In this document: piece after piece, positions 51,052 to 58,904 of the stretch
Position numbering within the stretch: position 1 is the first letter of the stretch
How the letters are laid out: the number at the start of each line of letters is the position of its first letter
From: Paractinoplanes rishiriensis
GTDB taxonomy: Bacteria > Actinomycetota > Actinomycetes > Mycobacteriales > Micromonosporaceae
DNA: 64,000 bases
Assembly: GCF_016862375.1 (NCBI RefSeq)
Contig: NZ_BOMV01000059.1
Location: 234,255-298,254, forward strand
Reading direction: 5' to 3'
Translations under genes and position numbers: made by a program
Notes under the pieces: model-generated
What the model saw: only the letters and a program-made list of their open reading frames with translations
Databases searched by the model: none
What the model was told of the DNA's origin: nothing

Positions 51052-53484
51052 GTGACCTCCTGGATGCGCCGACGCGATCACAACATCTTCGCCAACGCGA
51101 CCTCGTTGCTGATCTGCGGATTACTCGCCGGCGTCGTCGTGGCGGCCGCGGTTTTTCCCGCCGCCGCGATGTCCGGTCTGGCCGCCAAGGCCGGCGGCCA
51201 GACGTTCGCGAGCCTGCCCAGTGAGATCAAAGACTTCAGCTCGCCGCAGATCACGCGCATCTACGCCTCCGACAACAAGACCCAGATCTCGCAGTTCTAC
51301 GACGAGTTCCGCAGCGACGTACCGCTCAAGGACATCTCGAAGCACATGCGGGACGCCATCGTGGCCGCCGAAGACCGGGAGTTCTTCCACCACAACGGCG
51401 TCGATCTGAAGGGCGTCGCGCGCGCCTTCGTGAACAACAACAACGGCAAGCAGAAGCAGGGCGCCTCGACCATCACGATGCAGTGGGTCCGGATGTCGCT
51501 GGCCTACTCGGCGACCAACCCCCAGGACGTGGTCGACGCCACCAAGGACACCCCGAAACGCAAGATCACCGAGATGAAGTACGCGCTCCAGGTGGAGAAG
51601 GACCTGGGCAAGGAGGCCATCCTCGAGCGCTACCTGAACATCGCGCCCTTCGGCAACCAGGCGTACGGCGTCTTCGCGGCCAGCCAGGTCTACTTCAACA
51701 AAAAGCCCAAGGACCTGACCGTCGCCCAGTCCGCGATGCTGGCGAGCATCGTCAAGGCGCCGTCCAGCTTCAACCCGACCAGCACCGAGGGTCACGAGCA
51801 GCTGCTCCAGCGCCGCAACAACTACGTGATCCCCGGCATGCTCGAGATGGGCGCCATCACCAAGGAGCAGGCCGAGGCCGCCAAGAAGGAAGGCATGCCG
51901 ACCAAGGTCAAGCCGGTCGGCAACGGCTGCGTCTCGGTGGCCAAGAACAGCTGGGGCTTCTTCTGTGACTATTTCTACCGCTGGTGGATGAGCCAGGAGC
52001 AGTTCGGAGAGACCTCGTACGACCGGGAGCGTCGCCTCAAGAGCGGCGGCTACCGGATCACCACCACCCTGGACATCAAGGGACAGCAGGCGGCCCGGGA
52101 CCGGATCTCGGACAAGATCGGCGAGAAGAACCAGGACGCGCTGCTGCTGGCCGGCGTCGAACCGGCGACCGGCAAGGTGCGGCTGCTGTCGGCCAACCGG
52201 AAGTACAAGCTGGACGACCCGACCAACCCGAAGAACGAGATGTCGCCCGACCCGCGCAAGGCCCGGCAGGGCATCCGCGGCTCGTTCCCGAACACCACGA
52301 ACCCGCTGCTGACCGGCGGCGGCGACATCACGGGTTATCAGGCCGGCTCGGTCATGAAGATGTTCACGATGGTGGCCGCGCTGGAAAAGGGCTACCCGCT
52401 GGGCTACACGATCAAGGCGGAGAAGCGCTACAAGTCGGGCTACATCATCGACTCGGGCAACGACTCGGCCTGCCCCGGCACGCACTTCTGGTGCCCGAGC
52501 AACTCCGGCGGCGGCGGGTCCGGCGTCTACAACATGTGGACGGCCTTCGGTAAGTCGATCAACACGTACTTCGTTCCGCTGGAGGAGAGGGTCGGCGCCG
52601 AGAACGTGGTGGCCGTCGCCAAGCGGTTCGGCATCCAGTTCCGCGCACCGGAGGACGCCGAGCTGGCCACTCCGGAGCGGGCACCGCAGTGGGGCGCGTT
52701 CACCCTGGGCGTCTCCAACACGACCCCGCTGGACATGGCGAACGCGTACGCGACCCTGGCCGGCGACGGCATGTACTGCGAGCCCACCCCGATCGAGCAG
52801 ATCATCACCCAGAACGGCGACAAGCTCGACATCGGCAAGCCGCACTGCATCCGCGCCACCAGTAAGGACGTGGCCCGCGCCACGCTCGACGCGACCCGCT
52901 GCCCGGTCGGCGACTCGGCCCAGCTGGGCCAGTGCCGGGGCGGCACGGCGCCGCAGACCCGCTCCACGGTCAAGCACCCGGTGTTCGGCAAGACCGGCAC
53001 CACCGACGCCGACAAGACCGCGTCCCTGGTCGCCGGCACCACCTCGCTGGTCGTAGCCGGCTACCTGGTCAACCCCGACTACCAGAACCACCCCGACCGG
53101 ATGTCGCACAGCGTGGTAAACCCCGCGGTTTACAACACCCTGGCCGACTACATGGAGGGCAAGCCGAAGGTCCAGTTCAAGAAGCCGGACAACGAAAAGA
53201 TCGCGGTCGGCGACCAGCGCTCGATCCCCGACGTGGTCTGCGACTCGGTCGACAGCGCCCGCGACCGCCTAGAGGACGCCGGCTTCTCGGTCTCGATCGG
53301 CTCCCCGATCAACTCGAACTGCCCCGCCGGCACGGTGGCCGGCACCGACCCGAGCGGCCGCACCATCAAGGGCGGCGTGGTGGTCCTCCAGCCGAGCACC
53401 GGCAACGACGGCCAGCAGCCGCCCAACGGCCCCGTCCCCGGCCCCGGCCAGCCGAGCGCGGAACCACCGAGACCAAGGCGCTAA
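51052..53484 (+). CDS. ponA2: bifunctional penicillin-binding protein, PonA2-like class A PBP
   Basis: A transglycosylase/transpeptidase that polymerises and cross-links peptidoglycan. One N-terminal membrane helix (LLICGLLAGVVVAAAVFPAAAM) is followed by a GT51 domain (about residues 75-270), with EDREFFHHNGVD giving the catalytic glutamate. The transpeptidase has GSVMKMF (SxxK, about 433), SIN (SxN) and FGKTGTT (KTG, about 646). A PASTA domain (about 720-785) and a proline-rich tail finish the chain. The frame is open from GTG 50953, but those 33 residues include a DNA hairpin and are not family-like, so I chose GTG 51052. whiB4 is divergent. Confidence 0.93.
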   Translation: MTSWMRRRDHNIFANATSLLICGLLAGVVVAAAVFPAAAMSGLAAKAGGQTFASLPSEIKDFSSPQITRIYASDNKTQISQFYDEFRSDVPLKDISKHMRDAIVAAEDREFFHHNGVDLKGVARAFVNNNNGKQKQGASTITMQWVRMSLAYSATNPQDVVDATKDTPKRKITEMKYALQVEKDLGKEAILERYLNIAPFGNQAYGVFAASQVYFNKKPKDLTVAQSAMLASIVKAPSSFNPTSTEGHEQLLQRRNNYVIPGMLEMGAITKEQAEAAKKEGMPTKVKPVGNGCVSVAKNSWGFFCDYFYRWWMSQEQFGETSYDRERRLKSGGYRITTTLDIKGQQAARDRISDKIGEKNQDALLLAGVEPATGKVRLLSANRKYKLDDPTNPKNEMSPDPRKARQGIRGSFPNTTNPLLTGGGDITGYQAGSVMKMFTMVAALEKGYPLGYTIKAEKRYKSGYIIDSGNDSACPGTHFWCPSNSGGGGSGVYNMWTAFGKSINTYFVPLEERVGAENVVAVAKRFGIQFRAPEDAELATPERAPQWGAFTLGVSNTTPLDMANAYATLAGDGMYCEPTPIEQIITQNGDKLDIGKPHCIRATSKDVARATLDATRCPVGDSAQLGQCRGGTAPQTRSTVKHPVFGKTGTTDADKTASLVAGTTSLVVAGYLVNPDYQNHPDRMSHSVVNPAVYNTLADYMEGKPKVQFKKPDNEKIAVGDQRSIPDVVCDSVDSARDRLEDAGFSVSIGSPINSNCPAGTVAGTDPSGRTIKGGVVVLQPSTGNDGQQPPNGPVPGPGQPSAEPPRPRR

Positions 53485-53522
53485 GCCCCAGCTCGGCCGC
53501 CACACCTGATCACCGTTCACCG

Positions 53523-53557
53523 ATCGGGCTTGTTCACTGACGCTGAACAGGCCCGAT
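53523..53557 (+). terminator. terminator-like hairpin after ponA2
   Basis: ATCGGGCTTGTTCA and TGAACAGGCCCGAT form a 14-base stem with one G-T mismatch around a 7-base loop, 38 bases after the ponA2 stop. It marks the end of the conserved block; the accessory region begins here. Confidence 0.75.
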
Positions 53558-53572
53558 TCGTGAACATCCCCC

Positions 53573-53634
53573 GTCCGCAAATCGAAAGCCAACCGGTCCG
53601 CAAATCGAAAGCCTCCACCCCCGCAGATCGAACA
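53573..53634 (+). repeat. three direct repeats upstream of the DUF4143 ATPase
   Basis: GTCCGCAAATCGAAAGCC occurs exactly twice (53573-53590 and 53596-53613). A partial third copy reads CCCGCAGATCGAAC (53619-53632), ending about 20 bases before the start codon. Spacing between copies is 23 and 23 bases. They may be operator sites or relics of local duplication. Confidence 0.6.
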
Positions 53635-53654
53635 TCCTGCCGTACGATCGGGTG

Positions 53655-54919
53655 ATGGCGGCTTCCGAAATCCGTCCGCGACGAGCCGCCGCGCAGGTAC
53701 GGGCCGCGCTCGCGGACACCCGTGTCGTGCTGATCAACGGCGCTCGGCAGGCGGGCAAGAGCACCCTTGTCAAACTCGTGGCCGGCGACCGGGCGGTCGA
53801 GCGTCGCGATCTGGACCGCCCGCAAGATCGAGCCGCCGCGGTCGCCGATCCGGTGGGTTTCGTCGACCAGCCCGGGCTGCTGGTCATCGACGAGATCCAG
53901 CGCGTACCCGAGCTTCTGCTGGCCATCAAGGTCGCCGTGGACGACGACCCGCGGGCCGGCCGTTTCCTGCTCACCGGCTCATCCCGCCTCTTCGGCATGC
54001 TCGCCGCGCCCGACGCATTGCCCGGCCGCATGGAAACCGTCGAGCTGTGGCCGTTCTCCCAGGGCGAGCTCGACGGCGGGCCCGACGGTTTGTCGACGCC
54101 ATCTTCGACGCAGGTCCGAGCCTGACGCACCACTCCGCAGTCACCCGGGCCGACTACGCAGCACGCGTCGTCCGCGGTGGCTTGCCGGAAGCAGTCGGGC
54201 GCACCGACCCGCAGCGACGAGCGCGTTTTCTCGACGCCTACGTGCAGTCGCTGATCGACCGGGACGTGCGGCAACTCTCCGAGATCCAGCGCAAGGGCGA
54301 GCTTCGCCGCCTGGTCCGGCTGCTCGCCGCCCGCAACGGCACACTTATCGCGGCCGGTTCGCTCGAGTCCGAGCTCGGCCTGAGCCGTCCCACGATCGCC
54401 CGATACCTCCAGGCCCTCGAGGAGATCTTCCTGGTCAAACGTATCCCCGGGTGGTCACGCAACCTCGGAACGCGCGCCACCGCCACCCCGAAACTGTTCT
54501 TCGTCGACTCCGGCATCGCGGCCCAGGAGGTCGGCACGGATGCACGGTCGCTTCTCCGCCCCGCCGGGCAGTTCGGCCCGCTGCTGGAGTCGTTCGTCCT
54601 GTCCGAACTGGCTCGGCAGCTGACCTGGTCACGGCACCAGGCCGAGTTGTCGCACTACCGCGACCGGGACCGGTACGAGGTGGATGCGATCCTGGAAAGC
54701 CGTCAGGGCCAGATCGTCGCCATCGAGGTGAAGGCCGCGTCCACCGTCGGCACCGATGACTTCCGTGCCCTGCGCCGACTGGCTGACCGCCTCGACGACG
54801 ACTTCATCGCCGGCATCGTGCTCTACACCGGCACCACCACGTTGCCGTTCGGTCCAAAACTGCGCGCGATGCCGGTGAGCTCGCTGTGGGAGGTCGCTAG
54901 CGTGCGAAGATCGCCCTGA
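53655..54919 (+). pseudogene. frameshifted AAA ATPase of the DUF4143 family
   Basis: Two overlapping frames encode one protein. Frame one (from ATG 53655) has P-loop INGARQAGKSTLV, Walker B LLVIDEIQRVPEL and sensor LTGSSRLFG. It runs into unrelated sequence after ELWPFSQGELDGGPDG. The sequel FVDAIFDAGPSLTHHSAV continues in a second frame from about 54089, with the DUF4143 C-terminal region (KLFFVDSGIAAQEVG ... ESFVLSELARQL ... YEVDAILE ... IVAIEVKA) to 54919. A single missing base near 54087-54089 explains the break. Without it the product would be about 420 residues. It may be a true pseudogene or a sequencing error. Its 3' end overlaps the opposite-strand gene by 23 bases. Confidence 0.85.
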
Positions 54920-56399
54920 GCCGTGCCTCCTGGTCGTCGTTGGACAGGTCGCCCGGGTCGATCGCCTTGCGGATCAGCGCCTTCTCGGCCGGCGTCGAGT
55001 TTTTGTAGAGCACCTCGATCGCGTCGATGTCGCCGTCGGCCACCCAGTCCTCGAAGGCCAGCTCTGCCATGCGTACCTTTTCCTGGGGTGTGAGAAGTTT
55101 GATCACCTCGGGGCGCTGGGTGAACGTGTACTCGCGGACGTCGTCATCGTCGTCGACGCTGAGTGCGCCCTTGAGGAAGTCGGTGTCGGTGATCGTCTTG
55201 GGGTCGTCCGGGTCGATGACGAACGGGAACGAGCGCTCCTTGCCGGCGAACTCGGGGATGGTCAGCAGGGGCGGGACCGCGGACTCGTTCTGGTTGGCCG
55301 GGATCATGTCGCCCGGGCTCTTCGCCTTCGGATCGTTCACCAGGTCGCCGTAGAAGTGCAGGATGGCCGACTTGCTGGGCCCGCTGAGCGCGTCGAAGTC
55401 GACCGGGTCGCAGCGGTCCAGCATGTCCTTGATCGTGGCGAACAGGTCGGCGGACTGCGGCGAGCCGGCCAGGCGGCTCCCGGTGTAGGCGCCGATCGCG
55501 TTCGAGGTGGCGTCCTCGGCCCCGAACCGCGACTCCGACTCGGCCTCCAACTCGTGCTCGCGGCCCTGCCGGGTGGCCGACCGGTTGCCGTTGGTGCCGG
55601 GCGACGCGCCCGAGACGAAGTGCGAGATGTAGAGCAACTGGAAGAAGTGCCGCATGTCGAGCAGTCCGGCGCGCCGGGTCAGCAGGTAGCGCGGCAGCAG
55701 CATGGACTTGATCGTCGGCTGGTTCGAGCCCAGCTTCGCCGAGATCTTGCGCCCCGCCGAGCTTCCGCCGCAGTTCTCCACGAACGTGTCCATGCTGACC
55801 GTGGTCCCGTACGAGACCGAGGCCGTGATGATCGACTGAATGGTGGCCAGCATGGCCGCGTAGGTGCCGGCCATCTTTGGCGTCTCGTCGTACTTGGCAC
55901 CCTGGTGCGCGCCGTGCGGCAGGTGGAAGCGCTTGAGCGTCGACCCGCCCTGCACCACGTGCGTCAACTCGTGGCCGAGCAGGTGGTCACCGGCGGACGT
56001 GCCCGGTGCGTACCGTCCGGCGCCGAACACGATGTCCGAGCCGACCGTGTAGGCAGCCGCACCGACCTGTTCCGCCGACCGGGCTGCCGCTCCGCCCGTG
56101 TGTACCCGTACCCCCGAAAGATCTTTGCCGAACCGCTGCTGCATGGCCGCCATCGTCGCGCCCTCAAGCGCACGACCGGCACCGCTCAGCGTCTCGACCA
56201 CCGCCCGCGGCAGCATCCCGCCGCCGTGATCGGTCTGCCGGACCTCGCCGCCCCGCTCGGCTTCCCGCTCCAGCGCGTCGCCGGGCTGCGTCATCGCGCG
56301 CTGCAGCATCTGATTGGACAGTGGCACGGCCATCCCGCCAACCGCGGCCTCTTTCGCCTGCGGCAGGTCGTGGGCAAGCTCGTCCGCCCGCTTCCTCAT
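54897..56399 (-). CDS. DUF4157 (eCIS core) metallopeptidase-like protein
   Basis: A 500-residue protein. Residues about 78-155 are the DUF4157 domain: MQQRFGKDLSGVRVHTGGAAA ... GAAAYTVGSDIVFGAG ... HLLGHELTHVVQ, with zinc motif HELTH at 143-147. DUF4157 domains are strongly associated with extracellular contractile injection systems and their cargo. The remaining about 340 residues have no domain I recognise. They include a helical LLPRYLLTRRAGLLDMRHFF region and an acidic C terminus. No signal peptide is present. The start at ATG 56399 gives a 22-residue charged tail; ATG 56333 (MAVPLSNQML) is the alternative. No eCIS sheath, tube or baseplate gene is in the window. Confidence 0.88.
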   Translation of the reverse strand: MRKRADELAHDLPQAKEAAVGGMAVPLSNQMLQRAMTQPGDALEREAERGGEVRQTDHGGGMLPRAVVETLSGAGRALEGATMAAMQQRFGKDLSGVRVHTGGAAARSAEQVGAAAYTVGSDIVFGAGRYAPGTSAGDHLLGHELTHVVQGGSTLKRFHLPHGAHQGAKYDETPKMAGTYAAMLATIQSIITASVSYGTTVSMDTFVENCGGSSAGRKISAKLGSNQPTIKSMLLPRYLLTRRAGLLDMRHFFQLLYISHFVSGASPGTNGNRSATRQGREHELEAESESRFGAEDATSNAIGAYTGSRLAGSPQSADLFATIKDMLDRCDPVDFDALSGPSKSAILHFYGDLVNDPKAKSPGDMIPANQNESAVPPLLTIPEFAGKERSFPFVIDPDDPKTITDTDFLKGALSVDDDDDVREYTFTQRPEVIKLLTPQEKVRMAELAFEDWVADGDIDAIEVLYKNSTPAEKALIRKAIDPGDLSNDDQEARLRAIFAR

Positions 56400-56442
56400 C
56401 CGCCTATCATCCGCGCCCGGCGCAACCCCCTATGCTCACGCG

Positions 56443-57228
56443 ATGACGGGACAACCTCTAGGCCGGATCTTCAACGAGGTCCCCGAACTCTACGACCGGG
56501 TCCGGCCCGGCTACCCCGACGCACTCTTCGACGACCTGGCCACCAGCACCGGCCTCGACGAGCAGTCCACCGTGCTGGAGGTCGGCTGCGGCACCGGCCA
56601 GGCCACCCGCTCACTGGCCACCCTGGGCTGCGCCATCACCGCCCTGGAACCGGGCCCCGACATGGCCGACCTGGCCCGCGCGCGCCTGGCCACCTTCCCC
56701 AAGGTCAAGATCAAAACCACAAAATTCGAGCAATGGTACGCGACCAGGCAGCGCTTCGATCTGGTAGTTGCTGCCTCGTCATGGCACTGGGTAGACCCGT
56801 CCACCGGCTGGCAGCATGCCCACGACCTGCTCCGCCCCGGCGGCTCGCTGGCACTGCTCGGCTACACCGTGGTCCGCCGCCCCGACCTGCCCGAGGTATA
56901 TGCGGAAACAGCTGACCTCCACGAACACTTCGTCCCCGGCAACCCCGACTGGGGCCACCCGCCACTCGAGCACGACGCCCGCACCGAGGCCGGAGAGTGG
57001 AGCCCGCTGTTCGAGCCGCCGGCCGTGCACTGGTATCCGACCGTCCAGTGGTTCGACGGCCAGGGCTACGCCGACCTGATGCGCTCCACTTCCATGTACC
57101 GCAAGCTGCCTCCCGACGTCCGCGAGCCCTTGCTGGACGCGGTAGCCGACCGCATCCGCACCCGTCTGGACGACCGCGCGTCCCGCTGCTACCTGACGTT
57201 CCTCCGGGTGGCCCGGCGCACGGCGTAG
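56443..57228 (+). CDS. class I SAM-dependent methyltransferase
   Basis: A 261-residue methyltransferase with motif I VLEVGCGTGQATRSLA, motif II-like ALEPGPDMADLARARL, and a FDLVVAASSWHWVDP motif typical of the UbiE/type-11 group. The YDRVRPGYPDALF opening is shared with many actinobacterial small-molecule methyltransferases. The start at ATG 56443 was preferred over an in-frame GTG at 56314, which lies inside the divergent DUF4157 gene. The substrate is unknown. It is a 44-base divergent neighbour of the DUF4157 gene. Confidence 0.9.
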   Translation: MTGQPLGRIFNEVPELYDRVRPGYPDALFDDLATSTGLDEQSTVLEVGCGTGQATRSLATLGCAITALEPGPDMADLARARLATFPKVKIKTTKFEQWYATRQRFDLVVAASSWHWVDPSTGWQHAHDLLRPGGSLALLGYTVVRRPDLPEVYAETADLHEHFVPGNPDWGHPPLEHDARTEAGEWSPLFEPPAVHWYPTVQWFDGQGYADLMRSTSMYRKLPPDVREPLLDAVADRIRTRLDDRASRCYLTFLRVARRTA

Positions 57229-57324
57229 GTGTTCCTAGGTCGTTCGGCTAATTGTTCGGGATTCCGGTGGATCTGAGCCTTCAGATCGTTGCCTTGCGGG
57301 AGCGGGAGCCGACTAAGCACGGCT

Positions 57325-57388
57325 GAACCCCCTTCCCCCGGGTTCACCCCCCAGGCAGAACCCCCCTTTCCCCCGGGTTCGCCCCCCA
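57325..57388 (+). repeat. duplicated hairpin-forming repeat before the flagellin-like gene
   Basis: Two near-identical units of about 29-31 bases (57325-57352 and 57358-57388) each contain GAACCC, a C/T-rich spacer and GGGTTC, so each can form a 6-base-stem hairpin. They end 15 bases before the start codon at 57404, placing them in the 5' leader. A GCCGACTA sequence at 57308-57315 resembles the GCCGATAA -10 of FliA-type promoters, but no clear -35 is seen. Confidence 0.6.
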
Positions 57389-57403
57389 CCATAGGAGTCC
57401 CCC

Positions 57404-58255
57404 ATGTTCGTTACCGGAGCAAACACCGCCGCCGCGTCGCAGATCGCCCGTTTCCACGCACAGGCGCTGGCCGCGGTCGAAAAGTCCTCCGCCCGCATCG
57501 CCGCCGACCGCCGTTTCACCTCGTTCGCCGAAGACCCAGCCGCCGCCACCCGCGAGATCTCGCTGCGTGCCCAGCAGGGCGCCGCCGGCCTGCACCTGCG
57601 GGCCACCCAGGACGCAAAGGCAGCCGCAGACGCGGCCTCGAGCGGCCTCCAGCAGGCATCCGACCTCCTGCTCGAGCTGCGCAACGCGGTCCTGGGCATG
57701 GACGAGAACGACGCAAGCTCGGTGAGCGCGGTGCAGAGCACGGTGGACCAGCTGACCGCCCAACTGACCCGAATCGCACAGACCACCACGTCGGTGGGCG
57801 GCGACGCCCTCCTCGACGGCTCGATCGCCACGACGGGCTTGTCCTTCACGGTGGCAGGCAGCGGCACCGCCTCCGACGCGGTGGAGCTGACGGCCATCTC
57901 GGTGGCCGCAGCCGACCTGGGCGACGGCTCCCTCGACCTGGCCAGCATCGACTTCGCCGGCGGCACCACCCGGGCAGCCACCCTGACCGCCATCGACGCG
58001 GCCCGAGACGCCGTCGTCGGAAGCCTGGCCAGCACCGGAGGCGTCTCCTCCGCAATGGGCTACCACGCCACCGCCATGGCGTCCCACTCCACCGCCGTGA
58101 CCTCGACGCTGGAAAACCTGGTCGGTGTCGACGTCGCCGAGGAGACCCTCGCCATGACCCGCAACAGCATCCGAGCGGAGTCGGCCGCGGCAATGCTGGC
58201 CCAGGTGAACGCCCTGCACATCTCGATGGTGCGGCAGCTGCTCATGTACCGCTGA
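57404..58255 (+). CDS. flagellin-like protein
   Basis: A 283-residue protein whose two ends look like flagellin. The N terminus (AVEKSSARIAADRRFTSFAEDPAAA, then SLRAQQGAAGLHLRATQDAKAAADAA and QQASDLLLELRNAVLGM) matches the flagellin D0/D1 helices. The C terminus (TSTLENLVGVDVAEETLAMTRNSI, then AAAMLAQVNALHISMVRQLLMY) matches the C-terminal D1/D0 helices. A short Ala/Ser/Thr-rich central domain replaces the variable region. No cysteine or signal peptide is present, as expected for flagellar type III export. It could also be a FlgL-type junction protein. AGGAG lies 6 bases before ATG 57404. No other flagellar gene is in the window. Confidence 0.75.
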   Translation: MFVTGANTAAASQIARFHAQALAAVEKSSARIAADRRFTSFAEDPAAATREISLRAQQGAAGLHLRATQDAKAAADAASSGLQQASDLLLELRNAVLGMDENDASSVSAVQSTVDQLTAQLTRIAQTTTSVGGDALLDGSIATTGLSFTVAGSGTASDAVELTAISVAAADLGDGSLDLASIDFAGGTTRAATLTAIDAARDAVVGSLASTGGVSSAMGYHATAMASHSTAVTSTLENLVGVDVAEETLAMTRNSIRAESAAAMLAQVNALHISMVRQLLMYR

Positions 58256-58327
58256 CCCAACCGGTGCCGACATCGATGCCGCCTGGAGTGAATCGATGCC
58301 GGCGCCGCTCCCTCATTCGATCGCCGG

Positions 58328-58507
58328 TCATTTGTTGATGGTCGCTACCGGAGGAACGGTGTTCCGTCCGGGCGAGAGGGTCGGCGCCGGGCCACGCGGT
58401 TGCGGAGCAAGCACGCCTCCGGCGGCGCACAGACCGGCCAGGAAGCCGAGCAGAAGGCAGACCAGAACAAGCCTGAAGATCGTCGAGACGTCCGACCACA
58501 ACTTCAT
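58328..58507 (-). CDS. small single-pass membrane protein (59 residues)
   Basis: The product starts MKLWSDVSTIFRLVLVCLLL, has one hydrophobic helix (about residues 10-31, ending AAGGVL), and finishes with a proline-rich tail. GGGAGGCGG lies 7-8 bases upstream of ATG 58507, a strong ribosome site. Its start overlaps the stop of the 28-residue ORF (ATGA). No family is recognised. Confidence 0.6.
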   Translation of the reverse strand: MKLWSDVSTIFRLVLVCLLLGFLAGLCAAGGVLAPQPRGPAPTLSPGRNTVPPVATINK

Positions 58508-58590
58508 CGTCCGCCTCCCGTCTCGGCGGCAGGCCGTTTCGCAAAGTCGGCGGAGGTGTCCGATCTGGAGATCATGGTATTTTTGCGCAT
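58504..58590 (-). CDS. 28-residue ORF upstream of the small membrane protein
   Basis: This short frame begins MRKNTMISRSDTSADFAKRP and ends GGGR. AAGGAAGG lies about 5 bases before ATG 58590, and its TGA overlaps the next ATG. The strong ribosome site and the coupling suggest real translation. The peptide is hydrophilic with no known motif. Confidence 0.45.
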   Translation of the reverse strand: MRKNTMISRSDTSADFAKRPAAETGGGR

Positions 58591-58608
58591 GGTGACCTTC
58601 CTTCATGG

Positions 58609-58677
58609 CTAGCAGCCGGGGAGGTAACTAGCTGGGTCGATGTAGCCGCATCGGCCCAGCTTTGTCGTTGCGCGCAT
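58609..58677 (-). CDS. possible 22-residue peptide ORF with two cysteines
   Basis: The frame reads MRATTKLGRC then GYIDPASYLPGC and stops at TAG. It lies 18 bases upstream of the 28-residue ORF. A longer in-frame opening extends to 58857 but is unconvincing. No good ribosome site precedes the 58677 ATG. It is listed because a short Cys-ended peptide next to two small coupled ORFs could be a peptide precursor. Confidence 0.2.
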   Translation of the reverse strand: MRATTKLGRCGYIDPASYLPGC

Positions 58678-58809
58678 CGACCGGTGGACGCGCTCGTTCT
58701 TTGGGTCAGCGCCTTCTGTGTGTACAGGGCATGCCGGGAGTGGCCACTCGACGGCGAGCCACCGTCTCGCTACGCAACGTAGGAACCAGTCCACCACCCC
58801 GGACGTTAA

Positions 58810-58871
58810 TTGCCAAGAGGCACTTGCCAAGCTACAGTTGCCAACGGAAATTGCCATATGGCTCGTTGCCA
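58810..58871 (+). promoter_or_regulatory. five TTGCCA iterons upstream of the XRE regulator
   Basis: TTGCCA occurs at 58810, 58824, 58838, 58851 and 58866 (first base of each), with steps of 14, 14, 13 and 15 bases. The last two copies sit in palindromes, GCCATATGGC (58853-58862) and TGCCAGATGGCA (58867-58878). The array ends 33 bases before the start codon of the XRE/DUF5753 gene. It is a likely operator for autoregulation or for control of the leftward small ORFs. Confidence 0.7.
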
Positions 58872-58904
58872 GATGGCATGAATCTCCGAAGACGGAGGTG
58901 TACC

